Source of the DNA: Paenibacillus rhizophilus
GTDB lineage: Bacteria; Bacillota; Bacilli; Paenibacillales; Paenibacillaceae
NCBI RefSeq assembly: GCF_003854965.1
Contig: NZ_RQPI01000002.1
Coordinates: 62,001 to 126,000, forward strand
Direction: 5' to 3'
DNA: 64,000 nucleotides
Positions 7,982-16,021 of this stretch are shown piece by piece. The notes beneath the pieces were generated by a model. That model saw only the letters and a list, made by a program, of their open reading frames with translations, was not told the origin of the DNA and did no database searches. Made by a program: the position numbers and the translations under genes. Position 1 is the stretch's first letter, and each line of letters begins with the position of its first letter.

Positions 7982-9397
7982 TTATCTGCCCGCTTTGTTA
8001 CTCGCTGCACTTCTCGCCGTTCTGCCGTTTCCTCTAGCCGTTTCCCTCGCCTTGGCGTTTGCCTTGCCGTTTGCCTTGCCATGAACCGGATTGCCTTGCT
8101 TAAATCCTTCAGATTTGGGCTTGCGGTCGCGGTTCGCCGTGGACTTGGCAGGCGGTGACGATTTGGCCGGATTTGACGATTTGGATGGCTTGGACGATTT
8201 TGCAGGTTTGGCGTCTGCCGGTTTCGATAACCGGTCCCTCTTAAGGGACTCCGGAGTACGCTCCATCCGATAAGGATGATCCTTTACTTCGGGAATCCTT
8301 TTGCCGATTAATTTCTCAATATCCTTAAGGAAGGGAAGTTCTTCGGTTTCGCAAAAAGAAATCGCCGTTCCGCTCAGTCCCGCCCTGCCGGTACGGCCGA
8401 TCCGGTGAACATAGGTCTCCGGGATCTGGGGCAGATTGTAGTTGATCACATGCGAGAGCTCGTCAATATCAATTCCCCGGGCAGCAATGTCCGTCGCTAC
8501 CAGCACGCGGGTCGTCCCGTTTTTAAAGTTTCGGAGGGAATTCTGACGGTCCGTTTGCGACTTGTTGCCATGAATGGCCTGTGCGGTAATGCCCGCTTTG
8601 GTCAATTCCCGGGTGACACGGTCCGCGCCGCGTTTGGTCCGTGTAAACACCAAGGCGGAAACAATCGTCTGATCCTGCAGCAGCCGGTTCAACAGTTTCT
8701 GCTTGGTGCCCTTTTCGAGCAGATAGAGCGACTGCTTGATACGGTCAACCGTAGACGATACCGGAGTGATTTCGACCTTCACCGGATTCACCAGAAGCGA
8801 CTTGACCATGTTGGCGATTTCCGGAGGCATCGTTGCCGAGAAGAAGAGCGTCTGTTTTTTGACGGGCATCTTGGCAATAATCCGCTTCACATCGTTGATA
8901 AAGCCCATATCCAGCATTCTATCGGCTTCATCCAGCACCAGAATTTGCACATATTGCAGATCCACCCGCTTCTGATTGATCAGATCGATCAGTCTTCCCG
9001 GTGTGGCAATCAGGATATCCGTTCCGAGACCCAGCGCCCTTTCTTGGACTCTTTGAGATACACCGCCAACGATCGCTGTGCAGCGTAATGAGGTGAACTT
9101 ACTGTAGGCCCCAATATTGTCCGCGATTTGCAGCGCCAGCTCCCTCGTCGGGGTGAGAATTAATGAGCGGATATGTCTTGCTGAACCCGTTCGGCTTGGC
9201 TGCTCATGGAGCAACTGGATAATCGGCAAAGAAAAAGCCGCTGTTTTCCCCGTTCCGGTCTGCGCACAGCCAAACAAATCTCTGCCGGCCAAAACGGACG
9301 GAATGGACTGCTCCTGTATGGGTGTCGGTGTTGAATAATTTTCTTTGTCCAAAGCTTTCAAAATGGGAGGAATCAGATTCAAATCTTTAAAATTCAT
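7982..9397 (-). CDS. DEAD-box ATP-dependent RNA helicase, RhlE/CshA-like
   Basis: Unwinds RNA using ATP, typically in cold-shock, ribosome assembly or RNA decay. Motifs appear in order: Q motif around YSTPTPIQEQSIP, Walker A AQTGTGKT, PTRELALQ, DEAD in VLDEADRMLDMGF, SAT in FFSATMPPEI, and HRIGRTGRAG in the second RecA domain. The last 90 residues are a basic low-complexity tail rich in Lys, Pro, Ser, Ala and Arg, typical of RNA-binding extensions. 471 residues. The start at 9397 gives the canonical MNFKDLNL opening. Which helicase paralogue it is cannot be told. Confidence 0.92.
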   Translation of the reverse strand: MNFKDLNLIPPILKALDKENYSTPTPIQEQSIPSVLAGRDLFGCAQTGTGKTAAFSLPIIQLLHEQPSRTGSARHIRSLILTPTRELALQIADNIGAYSKFTSLRCTAIVGGVSQRVQERALGLGTDILIATPGRLIDLINQKRVDLQYVQILVLDEADRMLDMGFINDVKRIIAKMPVKKQTLFFSATMPPEIANMVKSLLVNPVKVEITPVSSTVDRIKQSLYLLEKGTKQKLLNRLLQDQTIVSALVFTRTKRGADRVTRELTKAGITAQAIHGNKSQTDRQNSLRNFKNGTTRVLVATDIAARGIDIDELSHVINYNLPQIPETYVHRIGRTGRAGLSGTAISFCETEELPFLKDIEKLIGKRIPEVKDHPYRMERTPESLKRDRLSKPADAKPAKSSKPSKSSNPAKSSPPAKSTANRDRKPKSEGFKQGNPVHGKANGKANAKARETARGNGRTARSAASNKAGR

Positions 9398-9473
9398 GTC
9401 GTCTCCTTAATATTAAATACATATATTTTAATTACTTGTACTTACCCTGAGGTTTATCAATCACTGTCACTGA

Positions 9474-9610
9474 ACTCAAAAAGGAATAAACCGCCCTCGT
9501 CCAAAGGATGCGGTCTATTCCTGCCCGTAATACCTTTAAGCCGCCGTACTAAAAGCGGCTATTGCATCAAGAGCCGCTTTACCCGCACGGTTCCTTTTGC
9601 ATTGTACGCC
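9474..9610 (+). repeat. Structured repeat, copy 1 (toxin-gene 3' element remnant)
   Basis: About 137 bases matching 17317-17451 along most of its length. It contains three hairpins in the same order: around ACCGCC...GGTCTATT, GCCGCC...AAAGCGGC and GAGCCGC...GCACGGTTC followed by CTTTTGC. The first bases CTCAAAAAGGAATAA correspond to the last codons of the holin-like toxin at the second copy, but the rest of a toxin gene is not recognisable upstream. Probably the 3' end and terminator of a decayed type I toxin locus, or a small RNA element. Confidence 0.65.
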
Positions 9611-9648
9611 ATTATTACCCTCACTATACCACGAGCGCCTTCAAATAA

Positions 9649-9683
9649 AAAGCCGCTGAACAAAGAATTTGTTCAGCGGCTTT
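9649..9683. terminator. Bidirectional terminator-like hairpin
   Basis: A perfect stem AAAGCCGCTGAACAAA with its complement around a very short loop, with A-rich and T-rich flanks. No gene ends directly at it; it may close the transcript of the preceding repeat. Confidence 0.6.
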
Positions 9684-9950
9684 ATCGTAAGGAGACTTAG
9701 GGACCGAACTGGAATTAGGTTCGTGTTCCTCCAGACCGGATTTCGGCTAGGTTGATGTTGAATTTTCGGATTTATATCATAAAATATGACAAATGAATGC
9801 TATCATATTTATTAACCGGACAAGTTTCAAAGGGTACATATTAAAATTTTCACAAAACAGGAGGACCAATAATGGATTTGAAATTTTAAAACAATCTGAG
9901 GCAATAAAGAATGAACCCGTCAAGAGGACAGTAAAAACAAAGAATTCCAA

Positions 9951-10001
9951 GCGGCGATCTGCTGCCGGTTCTGCGCCGGCGACGGGTCGCCGAGTTTTTT
10001 T
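9951..10001 (+). terminator. Strong GC-rich terminator without an intact gene in front
   Basis: Nested GCCGG/CCGGC and GGCGA/TCGCC stems followed by seven T on the plus strand. Upstream at 9860-9891 there is an AGGAGG site and an ATG that opens only five codons before a stop, so this looks like the end of a gene that has been lost. Confidence 0.65.
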
Positions 10002-10008
10002 CTCTTCT

Positions 10009-10590
10009 TCATCTCTTCAACAAAGCATTCAGGAATAAAGAATACATCTCCCTTGCAAACTCCGGATTGTTGTCAAATATTGCGGTGGAGTCAGGATTGT
10101 GAATAAAATAATACCGGATAATATCGAAGTAAGCGGCCATTGCATTTGTTGTAATGGACTCGATGAACACGCCCTCTCTTTTTCCATCCTCAACTAGGTT
10201 AAGAATTGCATTATGATAATCTTGATCGACCGAAAGCTCTTCGGTAATAATCCCCATTCCAGATGATTCCAGCGGAAAATGCACGGAAAAGTTTTTGAAT
10301 AATTTTATTTTAGACATCAACAATTTTTCAAGCTTAAGCTGGACAGGATCGTGGCTCGCCGAAATGTTCATCGTCCTCGCACAATCTTCATACATCAGCT
10401 TCCTCATCAATTCCAGCTTCAGATTTTCTTTATTGTTGAAAAAGTTATAAATCGAGGACTCCGCAACGGAGGCCGATTTTGCAATCTCAGCGATGCTGAC
10501 CTTGTGATATCCATGTTGTTTAAACAATTCCAGCGCGGCGTTTAATATGGAATCCCTTTTTTGTTGACGTCTTTTTTCAAAACCGTTCAT
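10009..10590 (-). CDS. TetR/AcrR-family transcriptional regulator
   Basis: 193 residues. The N-terminal TetR helix-turn-helix is clear: RDSILNAALELFKQHGYHKV, then SIAEIAKSASVAESSIYNFF and NNKENLKLELM (residues 12-60). The C-terminal ligand-binding part is variable, as usual. It is divergent from the reductase at 10729 with 138 bases between them containing palindromes, so it most likely represses that gene and itself. The sequence TTATGTAG found in this spacer also occurs twice before the small peptide gene at 11884, hinting at a wider target set. Confidence 0.9.
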   Translation of the reverse strand: MNGFEKRRQQKRDSILNAALELFKQHGYHKVSIAEIAKSASVAESSIYNFFNNKENLKLELMRKLMYEDCARTMNISASHDPVQLKLEKLLMSKIKLFKNFSVHFPLESSGMGIITEELSVDQDYHNAILNLVEDGKREGVFIESITTNAMAAYFDIIRYYFIHNPDSTAIFDNNPEFAREMYSLFLNALLKR

Positions 10591-10608
10591 CGTAACCCTC
10601 TTCTTTAG

Positions 10609-10708
10609 TTATGTAGTATATACATCATTATACTCTATAACTATTGATTTTCAATCGCATAGAATATAAAATCAATTTATGGAGTAAATCAGTTTATTTA
10701 CTACATAA
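10609..10708. promoter_or_regulatory. Candidate operator region between TetR gene and reductase
   Basis: Holds a 10-base inverted pair TTATGTAGTA (10609-10618) and TACTACATAA (10699-10708), and a separate palindrome AGTAAAT-N6-ATTTACT (10683-10702) overlapping the second. Position and symmetry fit a TetR operator. Inference only. Confidence 0.5.
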
Positions 10709-10728
10709 ATTGAAAGGGGCTGGAAGGG

Positions 10729-11712
10729 ATGGCGACAAACAAACGGATTGTGGTCAACCGATTTGGGGGACCTGAAGTACTGGAACTGATCGAAGAACCG
10801 GTGCCCAAACCGAAAAAAAATGAAGTTCTGATCAGGAACTTAGTGACTGGAGTCGCTTTCGGAGATATTATCCTTCGGAAAGGAGAGGCTCCGTTTCAAA
10901 AGCCACCGCTTACACCCGGCACCGAAATTGTTGGCATCGTAAAGGAAGCAGGGTCGAATGTAACCACGGTAAAAGTCGGACAGCTTGTTGCTGCACTCCC
11001 CTTCTTTGGAGGATATACCGAACATATTTGTCTGCATCAGAAGGAGCTTATCCCGATTCCCGATGGGATTGATCCGAAAGAAGCGGCATCTCTTGTGCTA
11101 AATTATTTGATGGCGTATCAGTTGCTCCATCGGTATGCCCATGTGCAGCAAGGAGAGAAAGTTCTCATCCATGGCGCCTCAGGAGGAATTGGTACTGCAC
11201 TTCTCCAATTAGGCAGGATAGCTGAGGTTGAAATGTTCGGTACAGCCTCACAAGCCAAGCATGCTTATGTATCGAGTTTAGGCGCCACCCCGATCGACTA
11301 CAAAAATACAGATTTTGTTCGTGAGATCAACAAATACCATCCTGATGGAATGGATGTTGTATTTGACTGTATGGGCGGCAGAAACTTCAAAAAATCATAT
11401 CAAATCTTACGAAAGAAAGGCCGTGTAATCGGATATGGCTCCGGGCATCTTTTGCCTACTCTAATGACAATAATGTCTCGAAAATTCATGCCCGATGGAA
11501 GGAAAGCCTCGCTCTATTTTCTAATCTTATCTAAAAAAACAAAACCGCATTGGTTTAGAGAAGATCTGAATACGTTATTTGAAATGCTTCTTAATCGAAC
11601 TTTTCAACCTGTTATCAGTCAATCCTACCCCCTATCGGAAGCTAAAGCTGCACATGAAATGTTAGAGAACGGTACTGTAACAGGAAAAATCCTCTTAACG
11701 ATGAATCCTTAG
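10729..11712 (+). CDS. Zinc-independent alcohol dehydrogenase/quinone oxidoreductase (MDR family)
   Basis: 327 residues. The N-terminal GroES-like domain begins VVNRFGGPEVLELIEEPVP; the Rossmann domain follows with VLIHGASGGIGTALLQLG near residue 145, the NADPH-binding pattern of quinone oxidoreductase-type MDR proteins. No catalytic zinc cysteines are seen. The ribosome site GAAAGGGG lies upstream of ATG 10729. Likely reduces a quinone or an enone; substrate unknown. Divergent from a TetR regulator, which is the probable repressor, and followed by a strong terminator. Confidence 0.88.
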   Translation: MATNKRIVVNRFGGPEVLELIEEPVPKPKKNEVLIRNLVTGVAFGDIILRKGEAPFQKPPLTPGTEIVGIVKEAGSNVTTVKVGQLVAALPFFGGYTEHICLHQKELIPIPDGIDPKEAASLVLNYLMAYQLLHRYAHVQQGEKVLIHGASGGIGTALLQLGRIAEVEMFGTASQAKHAYVSSLGATPIDYKNTDFVREINKYHPDGMDVVFDCMGGRNFKKSYQILRKKGRVIGYGSGHLLPTLMTIMSRKFMPDGRKASLYFLILSKKTKPHWFREDLNTLFEMLLNRTFQPVISQSYPLSEAKAAHEMLENGTVTGKILLTMNP

Positions 11713-11722
11713 TATGAATCCG

Positions 11723-11775
11723 AAAAAAGCAAAAGCACCCCTGACTGGATAGTCATGCGAGTGCTTTTGCTTTTA
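11723..11775. terminator. Bidirectional terminator
   Basis: Stem AGCAAAAGCAC/GTGCTTTTGCT with an A-run on one side and T-rich sequence on the other. It would end the reductase transcript (plus) and the small peptide transcript (minus). Confidence 0.85.
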
Positions 11776-11788
11776 TGGTGTATTTAAT

Positions 11789-11884
11789 TTATTTAGCGCC
11801 TAACATCATTAAAATACAATCTGCCAGTTCCGTACCCGTTGCACCACATGTTTGAATGCATTGAGCTAAAGCTAAACCTATCAT
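11789..11884 (-). CDS. 31-residue cysteine-containing peptide, function unknown
   Basis: The reading runs MIGLALAQCIQTCGATGT then ELADCILMMLGAK and a TAA stop. It has a textbook ribosome site, AGGAGG, seven bases before the ATG, and ends just before a bidirectional terminator. Three cysteines (residues 9, 13 and 23) and a mostly hydrophobic, weakly charged sequence suggest a membrane-associated or secreted peptide, perhaps a signal or a bacteriocin-like product; I do not recognise a family. Upstream at 11928-11946 are two TTATGTAG repeats 11 bases apart, the same motif as in the TetR/reductase spacer. It is too short for usual gene calling, so translation is likely but unproven. Confidence 0.6.
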   Translation of the reverse strand: MIGLALAQCIQTCGATGTELADCILMMLGAK

Positions 11885-11927
11885 TGAGACACCTCCTAAC
11901 CGTTTATTATTTTAATATAGTTCAAAG

Positions 11928-11946
11928 TTATGTAGATATTATGTAG
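11928..11946 (-). promoter_or_regulatory. Direct TTATGTAG repeats before the small peptide gene
   Basis: Two copies (11928-11935 and 11939-11946) spaced one helical turn apart, about 45-60 bases before the peptide start and so overlapping where its promoter should be. Same motif as at 10609 and 10701. Confidence 0.45.
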
Positions 11947-12033
11947 AAAAGAATACTGCAACGTGTGCCGAATGATCAATCGATACTTTGGCTCTAGCCG
12001 GTTCCTATCTTAGCGCATATAAAAAAATCTCAT

Positions 12034-12591
12034 CTACAGCTTCAAATCGCTTCGGATAACGCCGTAATAAATTTTATCATCGTACTCGCCCGTATCGCTA
12101 TAAAAGTAGCTTTTTCTTAAAGTTCCCTCATATTTCATTTGAGCTTTTTGCAAAACTCTTCCGGAAGACAAGTTTCTTCCACGATGAAAAGCCTGGACTC
12201 GATTCAGCCCTGTTTTCTCAAATACAAAGTGAATCACCGAAGTTAGCGCCTCAGTGGCATATTCCTGACCCTGGTACGCTCTTCCAATACAATATTCGAT
12301 ATCCGCAACATGATGAACGCTATCCACATGGCAAAAGGCAATTTGTCCTATACACTCGTTCTTCTCTTGAAGCACAACGGCCCACCTGTAAAAATCCTGT
12401 TTTGCATAAGAACTCATCCATTTTTGCAGCAGTTCATGAATGGATTCGATATCCTCGTAGACGGGTTCACCGTAGTTGGCCTGTACTTCTTCGTCGCCAA
12501 TCCAGTTTCTAAGCATGCTCTTGGCATCCTGTGTGACAAATGGCCTTAGTATAAGTCTTTCGGTCTGAATAACTTGAGTCCCGGTATGCAA
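12034..12591 (-). CDS. GNAT-family N-acetyltransferase, RimJ/RimL-like
   Basis: 185 residues. TERLILRPFVTQDAKSM at the start and the acetyl-CoA-binding region VADIEYCIGRAYQGQEYATE near residue 90, followed by GLNRVQAFHRGRNLSSGRVL, are typical of the Acetyltransf_3 branch that modifies ribosomal protein N-termini or small amines. Actual substrate unknown. It lies 67 bases after the MFS gene start side on the same strand, so the two may be co-transcribed with the MFS transporter first. Confidence 0.87.
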   Translation of the reverse strand: MHTGTQVIQTERLILRPFVTQDAKSMLRNWIGDEEVQANYGEPVYEDIESIHELLQKWMSSYAKQDFYRWAVVLQEKNECIGQIAFCHVDSVHHVADIEYCIGRAYQGQEYATEALTSVIHFVFEKTGLNRVQAFHRGRNLSSGRVLQKAQMKYEGTLRKSYFYSDTGEYDDKIYYGVIRSDLKL

Positions 12592-12658
12592 AACGTCCCC
12601 CCTCCCACAACCAGCCTGCCGCCTTTAAATCTAACTCATGCCTTATTCTGTCTTTTAA

Positions 12659-13930
12659 TCAAACCGAAAGCCCGCTTGCCTTCGAGGATTCCTTGCGCTG
12701 TTCTCTTAACAGAAAGCCTCCCATTAAACCCAGTATGGAGAACAGAACCGGTATGATAAAACCGTAGAAATACCCGACACCGCTTGAAACTAGCTGAAAA
12801 TGATCCAGCACCTTCCCGTAGATGCTCGGCAAAAGAATAGCGCTGATAAAGCCTCCCGTATTCGCAAAGCCCGAGACGACGCCAACCTCCCGCATCGAAA
12901 ATGATTGACGAACGGCCGCAAACGTTAAAGCGCTCGCTCCATTTCCATAGCCGATGATGAAGAACAGAATAATAAGCATAAAGAAGGGCGGTTTCCCGCT
13001 AAATAGAAGAAACATTGCCCAACTGACAAAAACGACGAGATGCACGACCATATAGGGCCGTTTTATCGATTCCAAACGATTGGCAATCCAGGTAGTCAGT
13101 GAAGCGCCAACGATCGCCCCGACAAGTCCGATCATCATGAGCTGACTTACTTCAGAGCGCGTCATTCCGTACATCTGCATTCCATAAGGAACCGCCCACG
13201 AGCCTATAAACCCGACATACGTACCGACAAGCCCAAAATGACAGAAGAAGGTTGCCCATGCTTGCCGATCCGAAAATATCCGTTTTAACATCAGAAGCGT
13301 TTTTTCGCGCTTTTGTTCCGTCTGAACCGTTACGAGATTGTCTTCCTTGAATCGTTTGTTTGGCTGCTTAACGAGTACGACATAAAGAAGAATCCCGCAA
13401 AGAACGAGTAAAACGCCGACTGTAAAAAATGGAGTTCTCCAGCCAGTATGGGCAATCCAAGCCGAAAAAGGAAACGTTGCCAGTAAGAAGCCCAGACTGC
13501 CGGCCATTCCCGCGAGACCAAGTAGCCCGACAAACTCTTTTACTCTAAACCATTGACTTAAGATTAAGACCAGATTGACCCAGATTGTAGCGTCCCCCAT
13601 GCCTACCAAGGATCTGGAAACAAGCAGTACGAATTCATTTGGCGCAAAACTGTAAACTAAAGTGCCCAAACCATTCAGCAGTGCGCCTGCGATAAGGAAC
13701 AAATTGGGGCCATAACGATCGGATAAAATCCCAATCGGAATTTGCAAGCTGGCGTACGCCAAAAATTGGATGCTAGTCAGCAATCCGATGGTCGATGCCG
13801 AGACATTGAAATCTTTCATCAATTGATCGGTAATTAATCCCGGCGCCGTCCTTTGACTTACCACCAGAAAATAGGTAAACAATACCGCGGTAAAAACAAT
13901 CCACCGATACTTGCTATTTTGTTTATCCAA
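12659..13930 (-). CDS. MFS transporter
   Basis: 423 residues with about 12 hydrophobic segments. The loop 2-3 signature appears as GILSDRYGPNLFLIAGALL near residue 65, and VSRSLVGMGDATIWVNLVL is the helix 4 region. The early SQRTAPGLITDQLMKDFN segment is shared with anion/organic-acid MFS members, so an organic solute is plausible, but no substrate can be assigned. The C-terminus ends in a short basic tail. Confidence 0.87.
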   Translation of the reverse strand: MDKQNSKYRWIVFTAVLFTYFLVVSQRTAPGLITDQLMKDFNVSASTIGLLTSIQFLAYASLQIPIGILSDRYGPNLFLIAGALLNGLGTLVYSFAPNEFVLLVSRSLVGMGDATIWVNLVLILSQWFRVKEFVGLLGLAGMAGSLGFLLATFPFSAWIAHTGWRTPFFTVGVLLVLCGILLYVVLVKQPNKRFKEDNLVTVQTEQKREKTLLMLKRIFSDRQAWATFFCHFGLVGTYVGFIGSWAVPYGMQMYGMTRSEVSQLMMIGLVGAIVGASLTTWIANRLESIKRPYMVVHLVVFVSWAMFLLFSGKPPFFMLIILFFIIGYGNGASALTFAAVRQSFSMREVGVVSGFANTGGFISAILLPSIYGKVLDHFQLVSSGVGYFYGFIIPVLFSILGLMGGFLLREQRKESSKASGLSV

Positions 13931-14032
13931 GTGTCTCTGCTCCTGTTAGCTCATATTTCTTGTATTGTACTCTTAATTTATCTTAAATGAATTTACTTTT
14001 TTCACATGAAGCTATTTCAAATATTGAAGAAA

Positions 14033-14066
14033 CAAAAAACCGGGATTCCCGTGGAACCTCCGGTTT
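14033..14066 (-). terminator. Terminator after the SLH protein gene
   Basis: AACCGG...CCGGTT hairpin with inner GGTTCC/GGGAA pairing, followed on the minus strand by a T run. It starts about ten bases beyond the SLH gene stop. Confidence 0.8.
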
Positions 14067-14076
14067 TTGCATATTA

Positions 14077-15129
14077 TTAGTTGGTAAGTATGGCGTATAT
14101 TTTCCAGCTGTTATCCGACATTTTCTTCAGCAGGTATTGGCCGTCCGTCTTGATCGTGTCTTCATAGGTATTAGCGCCGTTCGAAATTTTCATTTTGATT
14201 TCTCCGTATACCGAATCCAACACCGCCAGACGGTCAGAGCGCTCGGTGACGAGGAAAGTTGGGGCTTTCACGACTTCAATATCTATCTTTCCGCCAACGG
14301 CGGCCATTTGATTGATCTCGGCCAAAGAAGACATGTTGTAAGCAAACTGGTAGCCTGTGTAATATTTAAGGAAAATCCGCTCGAGGTCAGCATACTTCTT
14401 GTTGACCATCAGCTGTGTTTCTTCTTTGTCGGCTTTGGCGGCAACATCAATCAAATCTTGATCTGTCGGCAGGTTCCCCTGCTGCAGCTTCAGGGAGCGT
14501 TCAAGCATTACAACTGCCTGAGCGCGGGTTGCGCGGTTGAACGGCTTGAATTCGGTCTGGGTCATTCCGGTCACGATGCCGGCCTGGCTGGCTTTTTGAA
14601 TGGCCGTCTTCGCGTAATATTGCGGTACATCCGTAAAGGCTTTGGGTTGTCCGTCGAACTGTACGGATGATGAAAAAGCATTGACGACCATGACGGCGAT
14701 CTCACCACGAGTGATCGGCCGGTCAGGACCGAATTCCGTATTGGTGATGCCGCCGACGATGCCGAGCGAACTGGCAATCCGGATCGGATCGGCATACCAT
14801 TTTCCAGCCTTGACGTCCGTAAAGGTTTTACCTGACTGGCTGCTGGTCAAGCCCGCCGCATTGACAAGAATCGTTACGAATTCTGCTCGGGTAATGTTAT
14901 TATTCGGCTTAATACTGATCGTACCCTCCGCGTCGGCATAGCCGCCTAGCAAGTTGGCATTGACGAAATTATCAATCGCCTCATATGCCCAATGCCCTTC
15001 AATGTCGGAAGGATAATACTTGTCCAACAGATCGGATTCTGCTGCACGGGCCGATACGGGAAAGCTCTGGGCAATCAAGAAAAAGGGTAAAAACAGAAAA
15101 AGAATAATGCGGTGTAACTGTGGTCTCAT
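14077..15129 (-). CDS. S-layer homology domain protein
   Basis: 350 residues, exported. A basic start and hydrophobic stretch (LFLFLPFFLIAQSFPVSARA) form a signal peptide. Three SLH repeats follow: about 40-85 (with ITRAEFVTILVNAAGL), 100-150 (FTDVKAGKWYADPIRIA, ITRGEIAVMVVNAF) and 165-215 (FTDVPQYYAKTAIQKA, ATRAQAVVMLERSL). The last 130 residues form a domain I do not recognise, with several predicted beta strands. SLH domains bind pyruvylated secondary cell-wall polymer, so this is a wall-attached surface protein; what the C-terminal part does is unknown. It is a single-gene unit with its own terminator. Confidence 0.92.
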   Translation of the reverse strand: MRPQLHRIILFLFLPFFLIAQSFPVSARAAESDLLDKYYPSDIEGHWAYEAIDNFVNANLLGGYADAEGTISIKPNNNITRAEFVTILVNAAGLTSSQSGKTFTDVKAGKWYADPIRIASSLGIVGGITNTEFGPDRPITRGEIAVMVVNAFSSSVQFDGQPKAFTDVPQYYAKTAIQKASQAGIVTGMTQTEFKPFNRATRAQAVVMLERSLKLQQGNLPTDQDLIDVAAKADKEETQLMVNKKYADLERIFLKYYTGYQFAYNMSSLAEINQMAAVGGKIDIEVVKAPTFLVTERSDRLAVLDSVYGEIKMKISNGANTYEDTIKTDGQYLLKKMSDNSWKIYAILTN

Positions 15130-15289
15130 CTGGGATGTCCTCCTACTATTTCAAATTCCGTCCTTTAGAATAGCAGAATCATAAAAATATCTCTAACGGT
15201 AAAATCTTCAAGCCGGGCGTTATGCATAATTCCCTTCATCCATAGTGACACTAATGCTTGTTATCTGAAATATAGAGGAGGGTAAAGCC

Positions 15290-15469
15290 ATGAATACACA
15301 AAGAGCCCAAGAGATTGCCGCTTCGCCGATTATGGAAAATGTGACCTATGAAGGGACGCAAATCTATATCCAGCATGTGGATGAAAACACCGATATGGCC
15401 AGAATCTATCCATTGAATCAGCCGGAAAAAGAGCAAACGGTCCCCGTCAGGAACCTGATCGAACAGTAA
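15290..15469 (+). CDS. sspH: H-type small acid-soluble spore protein
   Basis: 59 residues, beginning MNTQRAQEIAASPIMENVTY and continuing EGTQIYIQHVDENTDMARIY, which fits the SspH family (short, conserved VTYEG and V-x-V near the end). Made in the forespore and present in the spore core. The GAGGAGGGT ribosome site is six bases before the ATG at 15290. It stands alone between the SLH gene and a decayed transporter; a forespore promoter (sigma-G) is expected but not clearly identified. Confidence 0.88.
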   Translation: MNTQRAQEIAASPIMENVTYEGTQIYIQHVDENTDMARIYPLNQPEKEQTVPVRNLIEQ

Positions 15470-15495
15470 TAAGCTGCTCACCTATGTGTTAAACT

Positions 15496-15551
15496 TTACC
15501 CACAAGAAGGGCATTTGAAAAATTGAACTTCTTGCGGGTAAAGAAACTATG
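15496..15551 (+). terminator. Hairpin after sspH
   Basis: Stem TTACCCACAAGAAG against CTTCTTGCGGGTAA (one mismatch) with a 28-base loop, starting 27 bases beyond the sspH stop. The T run is missing, so it may be a 3' stabiliser rather than an efficient terminator. Confidence 0.5.
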
Positions 15552-15573
15552 CACGTTGTTTCCATCTTCTTAG

Positions 15574-15849
15574 CTTATCATCCAGAAAAAAGAAAACCCT
15601 AAATTGGACATTTGGGGCTTGCTTTTATCGCCTGCTGCTTTTGCCGGGCTTGTTCTCGCAATACACCGGGACGGCACAGACGGCTGGAGTGACACATATA
15701 CGCTCATTTCTTTGATTGGAAGCCTTATAGCGCTTGTGCTTTTTATTATTGTGGAATTAAGACAAAAAGAACCATTATTAGAGCTCCGTTATTTTTCCAC
15801 AAGCCGTTATGTCCTTTGTTGCCATGATGATTGGCGGAAAGGGCTTTGA
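15574..15849 (+). pseudogene. Fragment of a DHA2-type MFS drug transporter
   Basis: The reading KLDIWGLLLSPAAFAGL, then SLIGSLIALVLFIIVELRQ and KEPLLELRYF matches the loop and helix 6-7 region of EmrB/QacA-type 14-helix transporters, but the ends are gone: an in-frame stop lies just upstream and the frame shifts after RYFS into a stop at 15849. A fragment of about 90 residues out of an expected 450-500. It lies beside the TetR gene at 16022, which may have been its regulator. Confidence 0.75.
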
Positions 15850-16021
15850 CGAATGGATACATTCATGAATAATCCTCCCTTAAGTAAATCAAAGCAATCA
15901 ATAAAACCTAAAATAATCATTAAAACTATTCAAATTAGTTTTTGCATGCGCGAAAATCGTTACTCCTGACGCGTCGGCAGCATTTGCTGCCGATTGCGAC
16001 AAGGTACAGGTTATAAACCGC

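Noticed and set aside
9793..10038. 81-codon plus-strand frame
   Set aside because: No ribosome site at its start, basic/serine composition from a GC-rich terminator, and it overlaps the end of the TetR gene.
10609..10625. PlcR-box-like palindrome TATGTAGTATATACAT
   Set aside because: Spacing and symmetry do not match the PlcR consensus, and no PlcR-type regulator or signal peptide was seen.
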